Of a stretch of DNA of 19,121 bases, positions 1 to 6,867 are shown in pieces. This DNA is from CAYQAJ01 sp964415245. Lineage in GTDB: Bacteria > Planctomycetota > Planctomycetia > Pirellulales > Pirellulaceae. Every line of letters begins with the position of its first letter. Positions within the stretch are counted from its first letter, which is position 1. Made by a program: the position numbers and the translations under genes. The notes below the pieces were generated by a model, which saw nothing but the letters and a program-made list of their open reading frames with translations, searched no databases and was not told the DNA's origin. Location: assembly GCA_964415245.1 (NCBI GenBank), contig CAYQAJ010000074.1:1-19121 (forward strand). Direction: 5' to 3'.

Positions 1-451
1 ACAATGTAGTCCCTTATGCGCGCTCTCGCCAGTGTGTCATCCTTCGCCGACCTTGAGCGTGGCGCCGCCGCTGGCAAACCATACGTCGCAATGTGAATGG
101 CGCCACTGCCGCCGCTGGCAAACGTTACGCCTCGACGTGCCCGCTGCAGCACACCATCTGCAGCGACGACGCCGCGTCACGTGCTCCCGCGAAATGCATC
201 TAGCTTCCGAGATGCATCTACCTTGGCGGCACGTCGGTCCCCCTTGCTGACCCGTCGAGGGCGGATTGTGCCGCCCTGGAAGAGGTCGCGGGCGAAACTT
301 CCCATCGCGCCGGGGCGTGGTATAATCGGTAAAGGTAGGGTTTGTTCTCGTCGGGCCCCCTTGTGATTCGATCGAGCTCCATTCTTGCTGCCGGCGTTTG
401 TCGTCGACTGTGGCGCCGCCGCCAGCCGCGCGATACCGCGAGCCTGAGGCG
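1..451. other. No supported gene; upstream region with short repeats
   Basis: I find no convincing coding region here. Open frames on both strands are arginine-rich or run antisense into the next gene. A 16-nt direct repeat (gccgccgctggcaaac) occurs at 64-79 and 108-123, and the word atgcatcta recurs at 194-202 and 212-220. The 44-nt spacing of the first repeat is not a multiple of three, so it is not an in-frame protein repeat. The 3' end of the stretch holds the promoter candidate of the next gene. Confidence 0.5.
299..326 (+). promoter_or_regulatory. Extended -10 promoter candidate
   Basis: A perfect TATAAT lies at 321-326 and is preceded by TGG, giving an extended -10 (TGn). The -35 is weak (ttccca at 299-304, 16-nt spacer). 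It points at the zinc-ribbon/GYF_2 gene starting at 452, which would have a leader of about 120 nt. Confidence 0.55.
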
Positions 452-1381
452 ATGGGCATTAAGTTCTTCTGCCCTAACGGGCATCGGCTCAACGTGAAGT
501 CGCACTTGGCTGGCAAGCGCGGCATCTGCCCGCATTGCGGCGCCAAGCTGCGCATTCCCCCGGAGAGCCAGGTGGACGCGGTCGCCGCCCGATCGCGCCG
601 CGGCGCGGGATCGCACGCGGGGAACAACGGCAGCAGCGATCATCCCACGCATGCGGCGCAACCAGCATCGCCATCGGGGGGCATGCCGTTCGATGTCCCC
701 TTCGCCGCGGTTGGGCCATTGGAAGAGACGGCCCGCGCTCGTCCCGCCGCGCCACAGCCATCGGCGGGTTGGTCGGGAGGAAGCGCGGGCAGCGCTCACG
801 GGGCCGCGCCCGTACCGACAGCGCACGCCGCAATGGCACCCGCACCGTCGGCCGCGTCGGCGACATCGGCGGCACCCGTGGGGCCGAGTCCGGGTGGCGA
901 CTCCGCTGGGATTGTCACTGCCTCGCCCGTCCCCATGCCGCAGGCGACGCCCATTGCCGACGCGATTGGCGAAGCACCTCAGGCGGTGTGGTACGTTCGG
1001 CCTCCCTCAGGCGGACAATATGGCCCGGCGGGCGGCGAGATCATGCGCAAGTGGATCGGCGAGGGCCGCGTCAGCGGCGACTCGCTCGTATGGCGCGAGG
1101 GCTGGCCCGACTGGCGCGCCGCCGGTACGGTATTCCCCACGTTGGCGACGACGGCACCCGCCACGGCGTCGCCCGTTCCTCAGGCAGCCGCACCGGTGCC
1201 CGCGGCAACTCCTGCGGTGCGCTCGATGGGCTCGCTTCCGGCAACTTCGACTCGCTACCAGCACCGGCGGCGGGGCAATCCCGGCCTGGCGATCTTTGTC
1301 GTATTGGCGCTGGGCCTCTTGTGCGCCGTGCTGGGCGTGGTCTTCGTGCTGGTGGCCACCGGCGTGCTCTCGCCGGGATAG
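452..1381 (+). CDS. Zinc-ribbon and GYF_2 (DUF4339) domain membrane protein
   Basis: The 309-residue product has three parts. Residues 1-36 form a small zinc-ribbon-like module with possible ligands C7, H11, C26 and C29 (CPNGH ... CPHC). A long Ala/Pro/Ser-rich, probably disordered linker follows. Around residues 179-230 lies a GYF_2/DUF4339 domain, seen as VWYVRPPSGGQYGP followed by MRKWIGEGRVSGDSLVW and the W-P-DW motif. A single hydrophobic helix near residues 276-305 closes the protein. GYF_2 domains are thought to bind proline-rich peptides, and tail-anchored proteins of this build are common in planctomycetes; the partner is unknown. The ATG at 452 follows GAGG at 445-448 and directly precedes the conserved MGIKFFCPNGH start. 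A TTG 54 nt upstream is possible but adds a non-conserved peptide. The gene is convergent with the DUF4254 gene. Confidence 0.85.
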   Translation: MGIKFFCPNGHRLNVKSHLAGKRGICPHCGAKLRIPPESQVDAVAARSRRGAGSHAGNNGSSDHPTHAAQPASPSGGMPFDVPFAAVGPLEETARARPAAPQPSAGWSGGSAGSAHGAAPVPTAHAAMAPAPSAASATSAAPVGPSPGGDSAGIVTASPVPMPQATPIADAIGEAPQAVWYVRPPSGGQYGPAGGEIMRKWIGEGRVSGDSLVWREGWPDWRAAGTVFPTLATTAPATASPVPQAAAPVPAATPAVRSMGSLPATSTRYQHRRRGNPGLAIFVVLALGLLCAVLGVVFVLVATGVLSPG

Positions 1382-1446
1382 CCGGTCGCGGCAGGAGACG
1401 CGCCGAAAGTCGAGACCCAACGGACTTCAGCCGTTACGCCTTCGAC

Positions 1447-1481
1447 CCTAAAGCCTAAAGCCTGGAGCCTAAAGCCTGCCT
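1447..1481. repeat. Heptanucleotide tandem array (cctaaag)
   Basis: Five consecutive 7-nt units fill this interval: cctaaag, cctaaag, cctggag, cctaaag, cctgcct. The array occupies the 98-nt gap between two convergent genes and ends inside the stop codon of the minus-strand gene. A 7-nt period does not fit coding sequence. Confidence 0.8.
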
Positions 1482-2082
1482 ACCCCGCCTTCCTCTGCGA
1501 GCCGTAAAGATACGGATTCAGCGCGGGGTCGTTGTACATCTTGAACTGACGGTACGTGCGATGCCGCTTGCGGCCCGCGGCGATATCCGCCAGCAGCTCA
1601 GCCAGCGCCTGCGACAGGTCTTCCTGCTGGATGTGGCACACCTTCAGTTTGCGCTCGACCGACGCCAGGTGCTCGGGCGATGCGTCGTCGCGCTCGAGCT
1701 GCTCCCGCAAGTGGTAGATTCTCAGCGCCAGAATCGACAGCCGGTCGATCGCGCTGCCGGGCGTTTCGGTATTGAGCGGGGCGTCTGCTATCGGCACAAC
1801 GCCGTGCTGCTCGAGCTGGTCGGAAATCCAGTCATCGATTCTCTCGATTCCGTCGTTGCGCCGCTGGTTCAGCCCGTCGATGTTCCGCTTTACCTGGGCG
1901 ATGCGCGCGTCGCCGACCGAGGGGCTGCGGGCGATGTCCTCCTCGTGCCACAGCCGGTAGTTGAACGCATGCTGCTCGCACGCAAGCTGAAGTGCGCCTT
2001 CGTAAGGATTGTCGATTTTCTGCTCGTGCCAGCGGGCGACCGTCTCGCTGTGCATGGCATTAAGCCGGGCGACGTCGATCAT
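1480..2082 (-). CDS. DUF4254 domain-containing protein
   Basis: The 200-residue length is typical of DUF4254. Visible family signatures are the H-x-x-N-x-x-L-W-H-E-E-D stretch at residues 38-49, a R-N-I-D-x-L-N-Q-x-R-N-D stretch at 66-76, E-T-P-G-S-x-I-D-R-L-S-I-L-x-L-R-I-Y-H at 106-124, and the C-terminal KMYNDPALNP at 181-190. The protein is soluble and helix-rich with no signal peptide. The molecular function is not established; in other planctomycetes and in Bacteroidetes it often sits near glycosyltransferase or lipopolysaccharide genes, which are not seen here. The ATG at 2082 has an excellent Shine-Dalgarno (AAGGAGG on the minus strand, plus coordinates 2090-2096) with a 7-nt spacer, which fixes the start. 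A promoter candidate lies about 40 nt upstream. Confidence 0.92.
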   Translation of the reverse strand: MIDVARLNAMHSETVARWHEQKIDNPYEGALQLACEQHAFNYRLWHEEDIARSPSVGDARIAQVKRNIDGLNQRRNDGIERIDDWISDQLEQHGVVPIADAPLNTETPGSAIDRLSILALRIYHLREQLERDDASPEHLASVERKLKVCHIQQEDLSQALAELLADIAAGRKRHRTYRQFKMYNDPALNPYLYGSQRKAG

Positions 2083-2117
2083 GCGTTTGCCTCCTTGCCA
2101 CTAGGCGTCGGGTCGGG

Positions 2118-2147
2118 ATTCTACGCGCAATCGTACTTTTGCATCAA
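2118..2147 (-). promoter_or_regulatory. Promoter candidate for the DUF4254 gene
   Basis: On the minus strand TTGATG (2147-2142) and TAGAAT (2123-2118) are separated by 18 nt, close to the sigma-70 consensus. The Shine-Dalgarno and ATG of the DUF4254 gene lie immediately downstream. Confidence 0.55.
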
Positions 2148-2173
2148 GGCAAACTGGGCCACAGCGGCTTGTC

Positions 2174-2202
2174 TTTCCGCAATTACCGCATTGCCCTAGA
2201 AT
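2174..2202 (+). promoter_or_regulatory. Weak promoter candidate for the M28 gene
   Basis: TAGAAT at 2197-2202 has a poor -35 (tttccg, 2174-2179) at 17 nt. It would drive the plus-strand enzyme gene starting at 2257 from the 174-nt divergent intergenic region. Confidence 0.35.
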
Positions 2203-2256
2203 GATGATCGCGTGCCCGCTTTCGGCTTTTCGCTTTCCGCTTATTCCTCACCACCG

Positions 2257-3267
2257 ATGAGCAAACCGAATCGTCAAACGCTGCTGCTGGCCGTCGTGAT
2301 CGTCGTCGGTCTGGTGCTGGTGGTGTACTTCGCCTGGTTTCATTCCAACGGCGAGGCGGGCAGTCAGCGCGGGCGCGGCGACCTCGCGCTGGAGGACATT
2401 CCGTTTGACGGCCGGCAAAGCTACGCCTATCTGAAGGAGATTTGCGAGCTGGGGCCGCGACCCAGCGGCTCGGACGCAATGGCCAAGCAGCAGAAGATGC
2501 TCTCCGACCACTTTCGCAAGCTCGGCGGAAAAGTGACGCTGCAAGAGTTTCCCGAGCGGCACCCACAGGACGGCTCCCGCGTCACGCTGGCGAACCTGAT
2601 TGTCGAGTGGCACCCGGATCGTCGCGAGCGGATTCTGCTGTGCGCCCACTACGACACGCGGCCCTATCCCGATCGCGACCCCAGGAACCGGCGGGGTACG
2701 TTTCTCGGCGCCAACGACGGCGCCAGCGGCGTCGCCCTGCTCATGGAGCTGGGGCGCCACATGCCTGACCTGGAAGGTCCCTACGGCGTCGATTTCGTGT
2801 TGTTCGACGGTGAGGAGTTCGTCTTCGACCGGGACCGCGATCCTTACTTCCTCGGCTCCGAACACTTCGCCCGCGAGTACGTCGCCAACCCGCCCGACCA
2901 CAAGTATCGCGCGGGCGTGCTGCTGGATATGGTCGGCGACGCCGAGCTGCAAATCTATCAGGAACGGTATAGCCTCCGGAAGGCTCGCTCGCTCACGCTG
3001 GACATCTGGAACACGGCCCGCGACCTGGGCGTCAAGGAATTCATTGCCCGCAGTCGGCACGAGTTGCAAGACGACCACCTGGCACTCAACGACATCGCGA
3101 AAATCCCCACGTGCGACGTCATCGACTTCGACTACCCCCGCCCCGGCGCCGCGCAGTCGTTCTGGCACACCGAAGCCGACGCCCCCGACAAGTGCTCCGA
3201 CCTGTCGCTGGCCAAGGTGGGCTGGGTTATGCTGGAGTGGCTGAAGCGGCAGCAGCGGAGCGAGTAA
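2257..3267 (+). CDS. Membrane-anchored M28-family glutaminyl-peptide cyclotransferase-like enzyme
   Basis: The 336-residue protein starts with an uncleaved-looking hydrophobic anchor (about residues 9-27), so the enzyme probably faces the periplasm. The rest reads as the M28/glutaminyl cyclase fold: AHYDTRPYPDRDP (H131, D133), GANDGASGVA (D154), LFDGEEF (E186, E187), LLDMVGDAE (D224), QDDHLAL (D272-H274) and the SFWHTEADAP motif (H304). By comparison with human QC, D154, E187 and H304 would hold zinc, while E186, D224 and the DDH aspartates would be catalytic. QC enzymes convert N-terminal Gln to pyroglutamate. Because M28 aminopeptidases share the zinc residues, a peptidase role cannot be excluded. 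I chose the ATG at 2257 because it directly precedes the anchor; an upstream GTG at 2212 adds 15 atypical residues. Confidence 0.85.
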   Translation: MSKPNRQTLLLAVVIVVGLVLVVYFAWFHSNGEAGSQRGRGDLALEDIPFDGRQSYAYLKEICELGPRPSGSDAMAKQQKMLSDHFRKLGGKVTLQEFPERHPQDGSRVTLANLIVEWHPDRRERILLCAHYDTRPYPDRDPRNRRGTFLGANDGASGVALLMELGRHMPDLEGPYGVDFVLFDGEEFVFDRDRDPYFLGSEHFAREYVANPPDHKYRAGVLLDMVGDAELQIYQERYSLRKARSLTLDIWNTARDLGVKEFIARSRHELQDDHLALNDIAKIPTCDVIDFDYPRPGAAQSFWHTEADAPDKCSDLSLAKVGWVMLEWLKRQQRSE

Positions 3268-3302
3268 GTGCCGTGGGGAGTGGTCAGTTGTACGTGGTTT
3301 GG

Positions 3303-3330
3303 TGTTGGTTGTCGGTGGTTGGTTGTCGGT
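3303..3330. repeat. Heptanucleotide tandem array (tgtcggt-like)
   Basis: Four 7-nt units lie head to tail: tgttggt, tgtcggt, ggttggt, tgtcggt. The array begins about 35 nt after the stop of the M28 gene and forms most of the left arm of a large inverted repeat. Confidence 0.75.
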
Positions 3331-3369
3331 TGCAGCGTATCCGATTGCGACTTCTCTGCAACCGACAAC
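3322..3369. repeat. 14-bp perfect inverted repeat (hairpin) 3' of the M28 gene
   Basis: Positions 3322-3335 (gttgtcggttgcag) are the exact reverse complement of 3356-3369, with a 20-nt loop. The stem lies 55 nt after the M28 stop and could end or protect that transcript, but no T-run follows it on the plus strand, so it is not a canonical intrinsic terminator. Confidence 0.7.
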
Positions 3370-3388
3370 AAACAACTAACAATCAACC
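3361..3388. repeat. Heptanucleotide tandem array (accgaca-like)
   Basis: Four 7-nt units follow one another: accgaca, acaaaca, actaaca, atcaacc. The first unit is the reverse complement of tgtcggt in the array at 3303-3330, so two related arrays face each other across the hairpin. Confidence 0.7.
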
Positions 3389-3420
3389 TTCTCCAATTGA
3401 AACCTGAAAACCCTCCCGCG

Positions 3421-3448
3421 TTGGTCATTTGGATTTGGTCATTGGTCA
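3421..3448. repeat. Heptanucleotide tandem array (ttggtca)
   Basis: Four 7-nt units: ttggtca, tttggat, ttggtca, ttggtca. It lies in the gap between the M28 gene and the small membrane-protein gene. Read on the minus strand it gives a spurious MTNDQIQMTN-type peptide of a kind I recall from planctomycete intergenic sequence. Confidence 0.75.
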
Positions 3449-3524
3449 TTCGGCGTTGCGGCGGCATCGTGTCGAAGGCGCGGCAAGAGAAGCGACGCGC
3501 CGCGTTTTCGAGGAAAAGTCAGCC

Positions 3525-3944
3525 GTGAGTCCTTGGCCGAATCTCGTGGCGGCGATCGCGCTGGGCGGCATCTCGGCGGCGCTCGTCGCCTGGACCGAGC
3601 ACCACCGCCGCTCGACGCGGTGGTCGGATCTCACCGAGCGTGATGCGCACTTTCTGCGCCGCCGCTATCGCTTGCGGGCGCTGACGGGCTACGCAATCGG
3701 CGCGATCGGCCTGGCGGTGGTACTCGGCGTGTGGATCGAGCACCCCATCGTGGCCGTCGTTTACTGGACGGGCGTCGCTCTGCTGGCCTGCGCGATTGTG
3801 GTAGCGGCGATGATCGACGCGCTACGCACCTTGACCCACTACGCGCCCGAACGGCGCTACTATCGCAAGGCCCGCAACGAGCTGGTCGCCGAGCTCAACC
3901 GCATCGCCAAGCGCGCCGGCGAGGAAGAGCCCGACGAAGCGTAG
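3525..3944 (+). CDS. Small three-helix membrane protein of unknown function
   Basis: The 139-residue product has three hydrophobic segments near residues 6-23, 52-70 and 73-97, separated by a charged loop (TEHHRRSTRWSDLTERD) and ended by a basic/acidic tail (RYYRKARNEL ... EEEPDEA). I do not recognise a domain. The GTG at 3525 is preferred because GAGGA at 3510-3514 gives a Shine-Dalgarno with a 10-nt spacer and because the upstream extension would translate the ttggtca repeat array. The gene stands between the M28 enzyme and the dehydrogenase, on the same strand as both but with gaps of 257 and 121 nt. Coding character (hydrophobic periodicity, high GC3) supports a real gene. Confidence 0.75.
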   Translation: MSPWPNLVAAIALGGISAALVAWTEHHRRSTRWSDLTERDAHFLRRRYRLRALTGYAIGAIGLAVVLGVWIEHPIVAVVYWTGVALLACAIVVAAMIDALRTLTHYAPERRYYRKARNELVAELNRIAKRAGEEEPDEA

Positions 3945-4014
3945 GGCAGACACCCCGCTGCGCTTCGTGGGCCCTCGCTAACGCTTCGGGTTACGATGCC
4001 TTCATTCCGCAATC

Positions 4015-4035
4015 TGCACTTTGCACTCTGCACTC
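4015..4035. repeat. Heptanucleotide tandem array (tgcactc)
   Basis: Three 7-nt units: tgcactt, tgcactc, tgcactc. The array sits in the 121-nt gap between the small membrane-protein gene and the dehydrogenase gene. Confidence 0.7.
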
Positions 4036-4065
4036 GAACTGTCCTTTCGCGTTAGTGACCGAACG

Positions 4066-5145
4066 ATGCCCCCCTCCAAAACATTTCAAATCGCCGTTTA
4101 TCCCGGCGACGGCATCGGTCCCGACGTGATCGACGAGGCCGTGCGCGTGCTGCGGGCCGCCGAGCAGCTCGATGGCAGTTTTGCCCTCAAGCTCGAAACG
4201 CTTCCCTGGGGCATTCGCTACTGGCGCGAGAATAGCCGCATCGTGCCCGACGACTTTCTCGAGCAGCTTCGCGGCTTTGACGCGATTCTGCTGGGAGCCG
4301 TGGGCTGGCCGGCCGTACTGCCCGACCACGTCACGCTCGCGCCGCTCGTGCAGATTCGCCAGGCGTTCGATCAATACGCCTGTGTCCGCCCCTCGCGGTT
4401 GTATCCTGGTGTGAAAAGCGTGCTGGCAGGCGTACAGCCGGGCGACGTCGACCTGGTGGTCATCCGCGAGAATTCCGAGGGAGAATACGTCGACAACGGC
4501 GGTCGGCTGCGGCGCGGCACGCCCGATGAGGTCGCCTGGCAAACGGCCGTACACTCGCGACGGGGCATCGAGCGGGTTTTGCGGTACGGGTTCGACCTGG
4601 CGCGCCGCCGTCGCAACCGCCTCACGATGATCACGAAGTCGAACGCCCAGCGCCACGCCTACGGACTGTGGGACGAAGTGCTGGCCGAGCTGGCGCCGCA
4701 ATTCTCCGACGTCGAGAGCGACCGCCAGCACTGCGACGCCGCGCTGATGAACCTGGTCCGCTGCCCGCGCGAGTTCGACGTGATCGTGGCCTCGAACCTG
4801 TTCGGCGATCTCATGACCGACCTGGCGGGCGTGGTGGGGGGCGGATTGGGCCTGGCTCCCAGCGCGAATCTCAACCCCGAGCGCGAATTTCCGTCGATGT
4901 TCGAGCCCGTTCACGGCTCCGCCCCCGACATCGCCGGCCGCGGCATCGCCAACCCGATCGCGGCCATCCGCAGCGCTGCCATGATGCTCGACCACCTGGG
5001 TATCGACGCCGCATCGCGCCGCATCGAAACCGCCGTCGAGCGCACGCTGGCCCAAGGCCACCAAACCCCCGACCTCGGCGGACGCCTTACCACCCAAGAA
5101 ATGGCCACCGCCATGCTGGCGAACCTGGAGCGCAACTCTGCGTAA
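4066..5145 (+). CDS. Tartrate/D-malate-type beta-decarboxylating dehydrogenase
   Basis: The 359-residue protein belongs to the isocitrate/isopropylmalate dehydrogenase superfamily: NAD-dependent oxidation of a 2-hydroxyacid followed by decarboxylation, in the cytosol. Visible motifs are PGDGIGPD (13-20), GAVGWP (78-82), FDQYACVRPSRLYPGV (R108 substrate contact), VVIRENSEGEY (131-141), TKSNAQRHAYG with catalytic K191, VASNLFGDLMTDLAG with metal-binding D248 and D252, and EPVHGSAPDIAG (280-291) for the cofactor. GAVGWPxxxPDH, RLYPGV and PSANLNPER match tartrate dehydrogenase/D-malate dehydrogenase (TtuC/DmlA) better than LeuB, and the length (about 360) fits. Substrate choice among D-malate, tartrate and 3-isopropylmalate remains open. 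ATG 4066 precedes the conserved N-terminus; no Shine-Dalgarno is visible. No other tartrate or leucine gene is adjacent. Confidence 0.88.
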   Translation: MPPSKTFQIAVYPGDGIGPDVIDEAVRVLRAAEQLDGSFALKLETLPWGIRYWRENSRIVPDDFLEQLRGFDAILLGAVGWPAVLPDHVTLAPLVQIRQAFDQYACVRPSRLYPGVKSVLAGVQPGDVDLVVIRENSEGEYVDNGGRLRRGTPDEVAWQTAVHSRRGIERVLRYGFDLARRRRNRLTMITKSNAQRHAYGLWDEVLAELAPQFSDVESDRQHCDAALMNLVRCPREFDVIVASNLFGDLMTDLAGVVGGGLGLAPSANLNPEREFPSMFEPVHGSAPDIAGRGIANPIAAIRSAAMMLDHLGIDAASRRIETAVERTLAQGHQTPDLGGRLTTQEMATAMLANLERNSA

Positions 5146-5216
5146 CCGCGGCTGCGCAAAAAGCACCGTGACCGCGTTCCCCCAAAACGTCCATCCCAGT
5201 CCATCTCGTCCACGAT

Positions 5217-5246
5217 TTGGCAATGCCCGTCGGCACGTGCTACAAT
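5217..5246 (+). promoter_or_regulatory. Extended -10 promoter for the DUF1501 gene
   Basis: TTGGCA (5217-5222) and TACAAT (5241-5246) are separated by 18 nt, and TG at 5238-5239 makes an extended -10. Transcription would begin near 5253, about 50 nt before the ATG at 5305. Confidence 0.65.
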
Positions 5247-5304
5247 CGGCTTCCGACCGTTCGCCCCACCCCGCCAATCGCCATCCGTCTGGATGGAGCC
5301 TGCC

Positions 5305-6822
5305 ATGACGCCTCAAGAACGAAGCTTTCTGTTGGCCCGACGCGAGTTCTTTACCACGAGCGCTTCGGGACTTGGTGGCGCGGCGCTGGCGTGGCTTTTG
5401 ATGCGCGATGGGCTCTTGGCCGATGAGCTGAGCGGCGACGCAACCGGCGAACGATCGAATCCGTCGGACCACGCCAATCCGCTGGCGCCGAAGAAGCCGC
5501 ACTTCGCCCCCAAGGCCGAGCGGTGCATTTTCATCCTGCCGGCCGGGGCCCCCAGCCATCTCGATCTGTTCGATCCCAAGCCCAAGCTGCGGGAGCTGAA
5601 CGGGCAGAAGGTGCCCGAGTCGCTGGTCAAGAACGTGCGGTTCGCGTTCATCCAGAAAGACACCGCCGTGCTGGCGGGCAGCCCGCGCAAGTTCACGCCG
5701 CAAGGCGAATGCGGTATGGAGCTGTCGGACTTTCTGCCGCACGTGGGTACGTGTGCCGACGACATCGCGCTGGTGCGGTCGATGCACACCGACGCCTTCA
5801 ACCATCACCCGGCCCAGTTGATGCTCAACAGCGGAGTGCCGCGGTTCGGCCGGCCCAGCATGGGGTCGTGGCTGGTGTACGGGCTGGGGAGCGAGTCGGA
5901 CAGCCTGCCCGGTTACGTGGTGCTCACGGCGGGTCGGGGGAGCAGCGGCGGCGTATCGAACTGGTCGAGCGGGTTTTTTCCCTCGACGTACCAGGGCGTG
6001 GTGTTCCGCTCGCAGGGGGAGCCGGTGCTCAACCTGCAAAACCCGCCCGGCATTTCGCGCGAGATGCAACAGCGAAGCCTGGAAGCGATGGGCCGGCTGA
6101 ACGCGCGGCAATTCGACGAGCTGCGCGACCCCGAAATCGCCAGCCGCATCGCTTCGTACGAGTTGGCGTTCCGCATGCAGGCGGCGGCGCCGGAGCTGAT
6201 CGACCTGGCCAGCGAGGATCAGCGCACGCTCGACGAGTACGGCGTGACGCGCAAGGAGCCGGAGAAGCACAACTACCGCGGCGGCGGGCCGAACGTGTAT
6301 CGGCAGTTTGCCACCAATTGCCTGTTGGCGCGGCGGCTGATCGAGCGCGGCGTGCGGTTCGTGACCGTGATGCACGCCTCGTGGGACCATCACGACAACA
6401 TCGACGAGGAGCTGGGCTACAATGCCGGAATGGCCGACCAGCCCATCGCGGCACTGCTCAAGGACCTCAAACGCCGCGGGCTACTCGATTCGACGCTCGT
6501 CATCTTCGCGGGCGAGTTCGGCCGCACTCCGCTGGCCGAGAACCGCGGCGGCAACATGCCGGCGAAGGTAGGGCGCGACCACCATCCGTATGCGTTCAGC
6601 GTGATGTTGGCCGGCGGCGGCATTCGCGGCGGGCAGGTGGTCGGCAAGACCGACGACATCGGCTGGTCACCCGTCGAGGACCCGGTACACATCAACGATT
6701 TTCACGCGACCGTTCTGCGTCTGTTCGGCTTCGACCACCTACGGCTGACGCACAATTTCAAGGGCTTGAACGTGCGGCTAACCGACCAGGGAGGCAAGGT
6801 GGTGGAGAAGCTGCTGGCGTAG
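5305..6822 (+). CDS. DUF1501 domain-containing protein (exported, sulfatase-like fold)
   Basis: The 505-residue protein starts with a twin-arginine-like leader (ARREFFTTSASGLGGAALAW, R12-R13), so it is probably exported folded. DUF1501 hallmarks follow: GAPSHLDLFDPK (81-92), SMHTDAFNHHPAQLMLNSG, a RFGRPSMGSWLVYGLG block, VTVMHASWDHHDN, IFAGEFGRTP (400-409), GRDHHPYAF (423-431), and a GGxIRGGQVVGKTD block. Related proteins adopt an alkaline-phosphatase/sulfatase-like fold; the substrate is unknown. In planctomycetes such genes usually follow a DUF1553 (PSD1) gene, but here the gene stands alone behind its own promoter. The ATG at 5305 is preceded by GGAG with 6 nt spacing; a second in-frame ATG at 5293 lacks such a site. 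The gene is convergent with the minus-strand gene at 6860-7678. Confidence 0.92.
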   Translation: MTPQERSFLLARREFFTTSASGLGGAALAWLLMRDGLLADELSGDATGERSNPSDHANPLAPKKPHFAPKAERCIFILPAGAPSHLDLFDPKPKLRELNGQKVPESLVKNVRFAFIQKDTAVLAGSPRKFTPQGECGMELSDFLPHVGTCADDIALVRSMHTDAFNHHPAQLMLNSGVPRFGRPSMGSWLVYGLGSESDSLPGYVVLTAGRGSSGGVSNWSSGFFPSTYQGVVFRSQGEPVLNLQNPPGISREMQQRSLEAMGRLNARQFDELRDPEIASRIASYELAFRMQAAAPELIDLASEDQRTLDEYGVTRKEPEKHNYRGGGPNVYRQFATNCLLARRLIERGVRFVTVMHASWDHHDNIDEELGYNAGMADQPIAALLKDLKRRGLLDSTLVIFAGEFGRTPLAENRGGNMPAKVGRDHHPYAFSVMLAGGGIRGGQVVGKTDDIGWSPVEDPVHINDFHATVLRLFGFDHLRLTHNFKGLNVRLTDQGGKVVEKLLA

Positions 6823-6844
6823 GCGGCAGTGGTCAAAGCGGAAA

Positions 6845-6867
6845 GCGGATCGTTCCGCATCATGCGG
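6845..6867. repeat. Small palindromes between convergent genes
   Basis: Two overlapping short stems lie in and next to the 37-nt gap between convergent genes: gcgga/tccgc (6845-6849 with 6854-6858) and ccgcat/atgcgg (6855-6860 with 6862-6867). Neither has a T-run, so a termination role is only possible. Confidence 0.3.

Noticed and set aside
37..826. Overlapping minus-strand open frames at the left edge
   Set aside because: Arg/Ala-rich and antisense to the zinc-ribbon gene. A short FASGG-like repeated peptide near 40-125 exists, but the two copies are in different frames because the period is 44 nt.
535..1458. Two plus-strand Arg-rich frames overlapping the GYF_2 gene
   Set aside because: Frame shadows of the Ala/Pro-rich linker; the real frame has the zinc-ribbon, GYF_2 and membrane helix.
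3132..3467. Minus-strand frame giving MTNDQIQMTNA and TTNHRQPTPN-like peptide
   Set aside because: It is translation of the heptamer arrays plus antisense of the M28 gene, a known kind of spurious call in repeat-bearing intergenic DNA.
1447..4035. CRISPR-like short repeats
   Set aside because: The units are 7 nt long, contiguous and without spacers, and no cas gene is present.
3991..6393. Long minus-strand open frame (about 800 codons)
   Set aside because: It lies antisense to the dehydrogenase and DUF1501 genes, both with clear family motifs. The product is His/Arg/Val-rich with no motif and arises from the high-GC third-position bias.
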